Part shown: in pieces, positions 59,131-64,000 of the stretch | Numbering within the stretch: position 1 is the stretch's first letter | How the letters are laid out: each line of letters starts with the position of its first letter | Source: Polyodon spathula | Lineage: Eukaryota > Chordata > Actinopteri > Acipenseriformes > Polyodontidae | DNA length: 64,000 nucleotides | Assembly (NCBI RefSeq): GCF_017654505.1 | Contig: NC_054535.1 | Coordinates: forward strand, 46,720,348 to 46,784,347 | Direction of reading: 5' to 3' | Program-made: the position numbers and the translations under genes | Notes under the pieces: generated by a model | What the model was told of the DNA's origin: nothing | Databases searched by the model: none | The model's input: the letters and a program-made list of their open reading frames with translations, nothing else

Positions 59131-62007
59131 TAGATACTCCTCAAAAGAACAACAACTCAGGTAAGACAACCATTAAATGTATTTATCTAAATGCTAGAAG
59201 TATCAGAAACAAAATTCTAGAACTTGAAGCTACTGCACTAACAGGTAACTATGATGTGATAGGTGTTACAGAAATGTGGTTGTCTGAGAGTGATGGGGAC
59301 GAATATAATATTTGTGGGTATACACTGTATAGGAAAGACAGGCAGGACAGAAGAGGAGGAGGGGTAGCGCTATACATAAGAAACAGTCTTGAAGCCCAGG
59401 TGTTAAACCTGAACAAAGAAAATAAAACCGAATCAATATGGGTCAGAATAACGGACAAAAAGTCAAAGGGCATAATAATAGGAGCATGCTATAGACCGCC
59501 AGATTCAGACGGCGAGCAAAATAATCTGTTAAACAATGACATTAGAAATGAATGTAGCAAAGGAGAAGCCATACTAATGGGGGGATTTCAACTTCCCCCA
59601 TATAAAATGGGAAAACCCGGTGGGTAGCACGAAGGATGAAATAGAAATGGTGGAAATGACAAATGACTGCTTCCTAACACAATTTGTCAAGGCACCGACT
59701 AGAGGGGAGGCATGCCTTGATTTAGTCTTTTCAAATAACGAAGATAGAATAACTAAAACAGAGGTCAGAGAACCACTGGCAAACTCAGACCACAACATGA
59801 TCTCATTTGAAGTGTTTTTTAAAACCCCAAAAGTAATGACTAAAGCTGCGGTTTACAATTTTAGAAAAGCAAACTATGAAGGTATGAAACAGAGACTAAC
59901 AGAAGTAGATTGGAGTAAAATAGAGAAAACACCCACAGAAGAAGGATGGTTGTTCTTCAAAAATGTAGTACTAGAGGCGCAAAACAATTACATCCCTAAA
60001 GTAGACAAATCTAAATGTAAAACTAAATTGCCAAAATGGTTTAATAGATCAATTAAAAAAAATATTCAGCGAAAAAAGACACTTTACAGAGCATTAAAAA
60101 AGGACCAAAAAGAAAGTACGCAGAAAGAGTACACAGAACTGCAAACGCAAGTCAAAAAGGAAGTTAGAAAGGCCAAGAGAGAAATAGAAATGAACATTGC
60201 TAAGGGAGCTAAAACCAATTCCAAAATGTTTTTCCAATATTACAACAGCAAGCGAACATTCAAAGAGGAGATTAAATGTTTAAGAGATACAAATGGCAAA
60301 ATCGTAGATGAAGAAAATAAATAGCAAATATATTAAATGATTACTTTTCACAAGTTTTTATAAAGGAAGATACTGACAACATGCCCCACATGTCATCCAG
60401 TTCCTATCCAGTTTTAAATAACTTTAGCATAACTGAGGCAGAAGTGTTAAAGGGACTAGGAGCTCTTAAAATAAACAAATCCCCTGAGCCGGATGAGATC
60501 CTCCCAGTAGTACTCAAAGAAATGAAAGAAGTAATTTACAAACCGCTAACCAAGATCATGCAGCAGTCTCTTGACACAGGGGTGGTACCGACAGACTGGA
60601 AAATTGCAAACGTAATACCGATCCACAAAAAGGGAAACAAAACTGAACCAGGTAACTACAGACCAGTAAGCCTGACTTCTATTACATGCAAACTTATGGA
60701 AACTATAATAAGATCCAAAATGGAAAATTACCTATATGGTAACAGGGTCCTGGGAGACAGTCAACATGGTTTTAGGAAAGGGAGATCGTGCCTAACTAAC
60801 TTGCTTGATTTTTTTGAGGATGCAACATCGATAATGGATAATTGCAAAGCATATGACATGGTTTATTTTGATTTCCAGAAAGCTTTTGACAAAGTCCCCC
60901 ACAAAAGATTAATTCTGAGACTGAATGCAGTTGGAATTCAAGGAAACACATGTACATGGATTAGGGAGTGGTTAACATGTAGAAAACAGAAAGCACTGAT
61001 TAGAGGAAAAACCTCAGAATGGAGTGTGGTAACCAGTCGTGTACCACAGGGATCAATATTAGGTCCTCTGCTATTCCTAATCTACATTAATGATTTAGAT
61101 TCTGGTATAGTAAGCAAACTTGTTAAATTTGCAGACGACACAAAAGTAGGAGGAGTGGCAAACACTGTTGCAGCAGCAAAGGTCATTCAAAATGATCTAG
61201 ACAAGATTCAGAACTGGGCAGACACATGGCAAATGACATTTAATAGAGAAAAGTGTAAGGTACTGCATGCAGGAAATAAAAGTGCATATTATAAATATCA
61301 TATGGGAGATACTGAAATTGGAGAAGGAATCTATGAAAAAGACCTAGGAGTTTTTGTTGACTCAGAAATGTCTTCATCTAGACAAAGTGGGGAAGCTATA
61401 AAAAAGGCTAACAAGATGCTCGGATACATTGTGAAAAGTGTTGAATTTAAATCAAGGGAAGTAATGTTAAAACTGTACAATGCACTAGTAAGACCTCATT
61501 TTGAATATTGTGTGCAGTTCTGGTCACCTCGCTATAAAAAAGATATTGCTGCTCTAGAAAGAGTGCAAAGAAGAGCGACCAGAATTATTCCGGGCTTAAA
61601 AAGCATGTCATATGCAGACAGGCTAAAAGAATTGAATCTGTTCAGTCTTGAACAAAGAAGACTACGTGGCGACCTAATTCAAGCATTCAAAATTCTAAAA
61701 GGTGTTGACAGTGTCGACCCAAGGGAATTTTCAGCCTGAAGAAAAGAAACAAGGACCAGGCGTCACAAATGGAGATTAGACAAAGGGGCATTCAGAACAG
61801 AAAATAGGAGGCACTTTTTTACACAGAGAATTGTGAGGGTCTGGAATCAACTCCCCAGTAATGTTGTTGAAGCTGACACCCTGGAATCCTTCAAGAAGCT
61901 GCTTGATGAGATTTTGGGATCAATAAGCTACTAACAACCAAACAAGCAAGATGGGCCGAATGGCCTCCTCTCGTTTGTAAACTTTCTTATGTTCTTATGT
62001 TCTTAAC
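59131..62007 (+). mobile_element. CR1-like LINE, 5'-truncated
   Basis: 2.9 kb: endonuclease, RT, C-terminal region, short 3' UTR, and a tail of TTCTTATG repeats (about 61984-62005), the octamer tail that marks CR1/L3-type LINEs. The 5' part before the endonuclease is missing. The same tail occurs inverted at 48508-48693. The 3' UTR stretch GGCCTCCTCTCGTTTGTAAA is one I associate with sturgeon genomes. Confidence 0.92.
59160..61934 (+). pseudogene. CR1 ORF2: AP endonuclease and reverse transcriptase, four lesions
   Basis: The endonuclease is readable from LNARSIRNKILELEA (about 59188), then DVIGVTEMWLSE, RGGGVALYI, ACYRPPDSDG. A one-base gain in the G run near 59578-59583 breaks the MGDFN motif and the frame; LDLVFSN and SDHNMISF follow in the next frame (59620-60324). 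A one-base loss near 60316-60324 gives the TAG, after which RT starts near 60381: SPEPDEILPVVLK, IPIHKKGNKTEPGNYRPVSL, DFQKAFDKVPH, VPQGSILGPLLFLIYIND, KFADDTKVGG (FADD at 61128-61139). A TGA at 61737-61739 interrupts a frame that reads on through RRHKWRLDKGAFRTENRRHF to the true TAA at 61932-61934. The protein nicks target DNA and primes cDNA; this copy cannot. Confidence 0.92.
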
Positions 62008-63415
62008 ATGACCCAGGTGTCGCTGCATCAGGAAGTATACCACAGCAGCCATCCTGTTGCCAATGACAGGTCTCTGCAGGTGTGTGCTTTTATACAGCTC
62101 TTAGTTACTCACTTCTACAATGGTTTGCACCTTGTAAGAAGAGGTGCAATGTTTTTAGAGGGCAGCAATTGCTAAGTGCAAGGCAAAATCCTTACATAAT
62201 GTTTGCACCCTGTTAGTATCCGGATCCTGCCAAATTCCATGCTCTTTTCTTCATTTGAATGCATTTCAATATAATTTTAATGGATTAATGATGGCAAACT
62301 GCAAATTTGATAGTGGGTGCAGAACGCAGGTAAACAGCATTACATACACCGCATTTTAGCGGCCGGTAAAACCTTTATTTTTCAGAATAGATGTGTGTGT
62401 TTTTCTTGTGCTACAAAATGAGACTAGGAGCTTTGCAAAAACAAAAAAAAATCAAGTCATAAAGAAACTTTCTTAATTTTATCTCATGTTTTTGTTTTTG
62501 TTTGTTTTTTGTTACATTTTTTAAACAATAATCTGAATATAATTTGCTGTTCCATTTATAACCACAAGGTGGCGACAGTGCCACACAGATTCATTCATCC
62601 AACGGTGGCAAGAGACAGGTTTCACTTTTTCAACACAAATAGATCAGAGATCAAACAATATTGTACCATGAAAAACATGATTTACTGTGATAAACCACCA
62701 ATTTTCTGCTTGCCATGTACTCAAAGAGGGTACAGGTTTTCAAACTGTCATAAAAATGTTGCTATATGCATTTTGCCATTAATTTAAATGGCTGATAAAC
62801 AATTGAACAGTACTGTTTGTTCTTCATCTTTAAAATTTACGGTGCCTAATTTGGCGTTTTCTGAATATTGTTTTAAAAAGATCAAGCTATGGATATAAAG
62901 CCGGTTTCAGTAGTTAGAATGTGTAGCGGAGTATTATGACTTTATACAACTAACTAAAAAAAGAAATCTTAGGAAAACAATTGAATACATTTTTTTATAC
63001 ATCTTTGGCATTGGGTGATAAAGACTTCATGTCTAACGTTAAAGATTTAAACAAAGGTTATTTATATTAATTGTTGCCTAAAAATGGAAACCTGAATTTG
63101 AACGGGGTTGCCCAACCGACCCTTCAGGGAGCCTGACGTGACTGGTAATGTCTTGTGTAAACCCCCAGCAATGCAGGGCAAAGACTTTCATTTCTTTTCT
63201 GCAGTTTACACTTAGTTTTAATACATCTTTAGCTATTTCAGAAATGTTAATTTAAAGCAATTTATTTTAGTAATAATACCAACAACAATATGTCTTTTAA
63301 TTCTTAAAGCGATTGCACAAACCGTTGCAGTAAAGCAAGTGCAATTGCTAAGTGTTTATTGCAAAAGTAGCAGCAGTGTGCATTAAAAAGCTGTAGCAAC
63401 TTTTGTTTACTGGCC
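62008..63415. other. Non-coding DNA, no gene seen
   Basis: Starts with a short segment carrying CACAGCAGCCATCCTG and continues AT-rich. No exon or complete element recognised. Confidence 0.4.
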
Positions 63416-64000
63416 TGTGACAGGGTAGGTAGAATCCCTGCACTGAAAAGCTTACCTCCCAACAGCAGAGGGAACAGGAGGAACCCGTCCCTCCAGCAGG
63501 CTTTGGCAACTACGGGGTTAATATTCCATAGGTGCCAGCTAGCTAGGAGGCTGGTGGAGGGGAACGATGTACACCTGGGTCCAATCCCAGGTAAACAGGT
63601 AGAGGGTGGAGCTAAGGTTTACAAAAGGGACATACTCTCCAGTAGTCAGGGCAGCGTTCCTATGACTAGGGAGAGAAGGCTGTGCACTTGAAGAAAAACC
63701 ACTAAACTCTTTTAAAAGCTTTGCCTTTTGCAGACTGACAAGGTACACGGATCTCCATTCCACCAATGAGTATGCCCACACCAGACCATTGAAGAGCATT
63801 ACCTGTTGGCAGCACCTGACTCTCTACTACAGCTCTGCTGTTGTCCCGGCAGCCTGAAGTGGTTCCACCCTGGAATCCCTGTGAATCAAAGCTGCACCTT
63901 GTAAATATTTCACTGCATTTAAAGTCACAATGCACCATTATTTTTTTTTATCTTTTTGTTACACTTTGTGACTTCTATATAATAAAACCTGTTTTCTTCC
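63416..64000 (+). mobile_element. Probable LTR start, runs off the window
   Basis: Begins TGTGACAGGGTAGG, the same 13-bp start as the solo LTR at 23457 (there read on the opposite strand), but the following sequence differs. An ATAATAAAACCTG near 63979-63990 would be the poly(A) signal. The other end and any internal region are outside the window, so the class is tentative. Confidence 0.45.

Noticed and set aside
59256..61739. Reading the CR1 ORF as a host gene
   Set aside because: Endonuclease plus RT with FADD and an octamer tail define a LINE; the frame is broken in several places.

Overview
The window is vertebrate nuclear DNA: AT-rich, intron-dominated and dense with transposable elements. 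One host gene can be supported, the 3' half of a GALNT-family glycosyltransferase on the + strand, closest to GALNTL6 (polypeptide N-acetylgalactosaminyltransferase-like 6). Its exons lie at 13358-13465, 13824-14045, about 29640-29755, 31433-31582 and 35073-35240 (stop). They encode the end of the catalytic domain and the ricin-type lectin domain. The first 13.3 kb is upstream intron and everything after about 35.3 kb is downstream of the coding sequence. The repeat set (DIRS1-like, Penelope-like, CR1-like LINE with a TTCTTATG tail, fish-type Tc1, piggyBac, Harbinger, tRNA-SINE) points to a fish. The CR1 tail and the SINE resemble repeats I associate with sturgeon and paddlefish, so a non-teleost ray-finned fish is my best guess; this is from memory, not a search.

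Layout. 0-5.3 kb: intron with a long-inverted-repeat element, a degenerate USP-type deubiquitinase ORF (-) and a piggyBac remnant (+). 5.3-10 kb: decayed DIRS1-like tyrosine-recombinase retrotransposon. 10-13.3 kb: microsatellite, LINE tail, Tc1 remnant, first copy of a short palindromic element. 13.3-14.05 kb: two GALNTL6 exons. 14-29.6 kb: large intron with LINE tails, a solo LTR with intact target-site duplication (TSD), a decayed minus-strand LINE and a Tc1 fragment. 29.6-35.3 kb: the last three exons, with a hAT element nested in a SINE (both TSDs readable) and a full-length foldback element between them. 38.3-39.9 kb: piggyBac pseudogene (-). 40.27-44.93 kb: full-length but dead Gypsy element with two 210-bp LTRs and a 5-bp TSD. 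45.4-47.0 kb and 51.2-52.8 kb: two complete Tc1 elements with broken transposases. 47.7-50.3 kb: Penelope-like element (-) split by a CR1 fragment and by a 231-bp repeat. 53-57.6 kb: fossil hAT-type transposase with an insertion, two more copies of the palindromic element, Harbinger fragments. 57.5-59.1 kb: inverted repeat arms around a gag-like fragment. 59.1-62.0 kb: 5'-truncated CR1 LINE with endonuclease and RT. 63.4 kb to end: start of an LTR-like element.

Nothing here forms an operon or multi-gene system. Every element coding region I read through carries frameshifts, stops or deletions. The points I find most worth checking are the USP-like ORF with its catalytic His position changed to Gln, the GALNTL6 exon whose 5' boundary does not fit the reading phase, the 231-bp repeat flanked by a 14-bp duplication, and the nested insertions with readable junctions.
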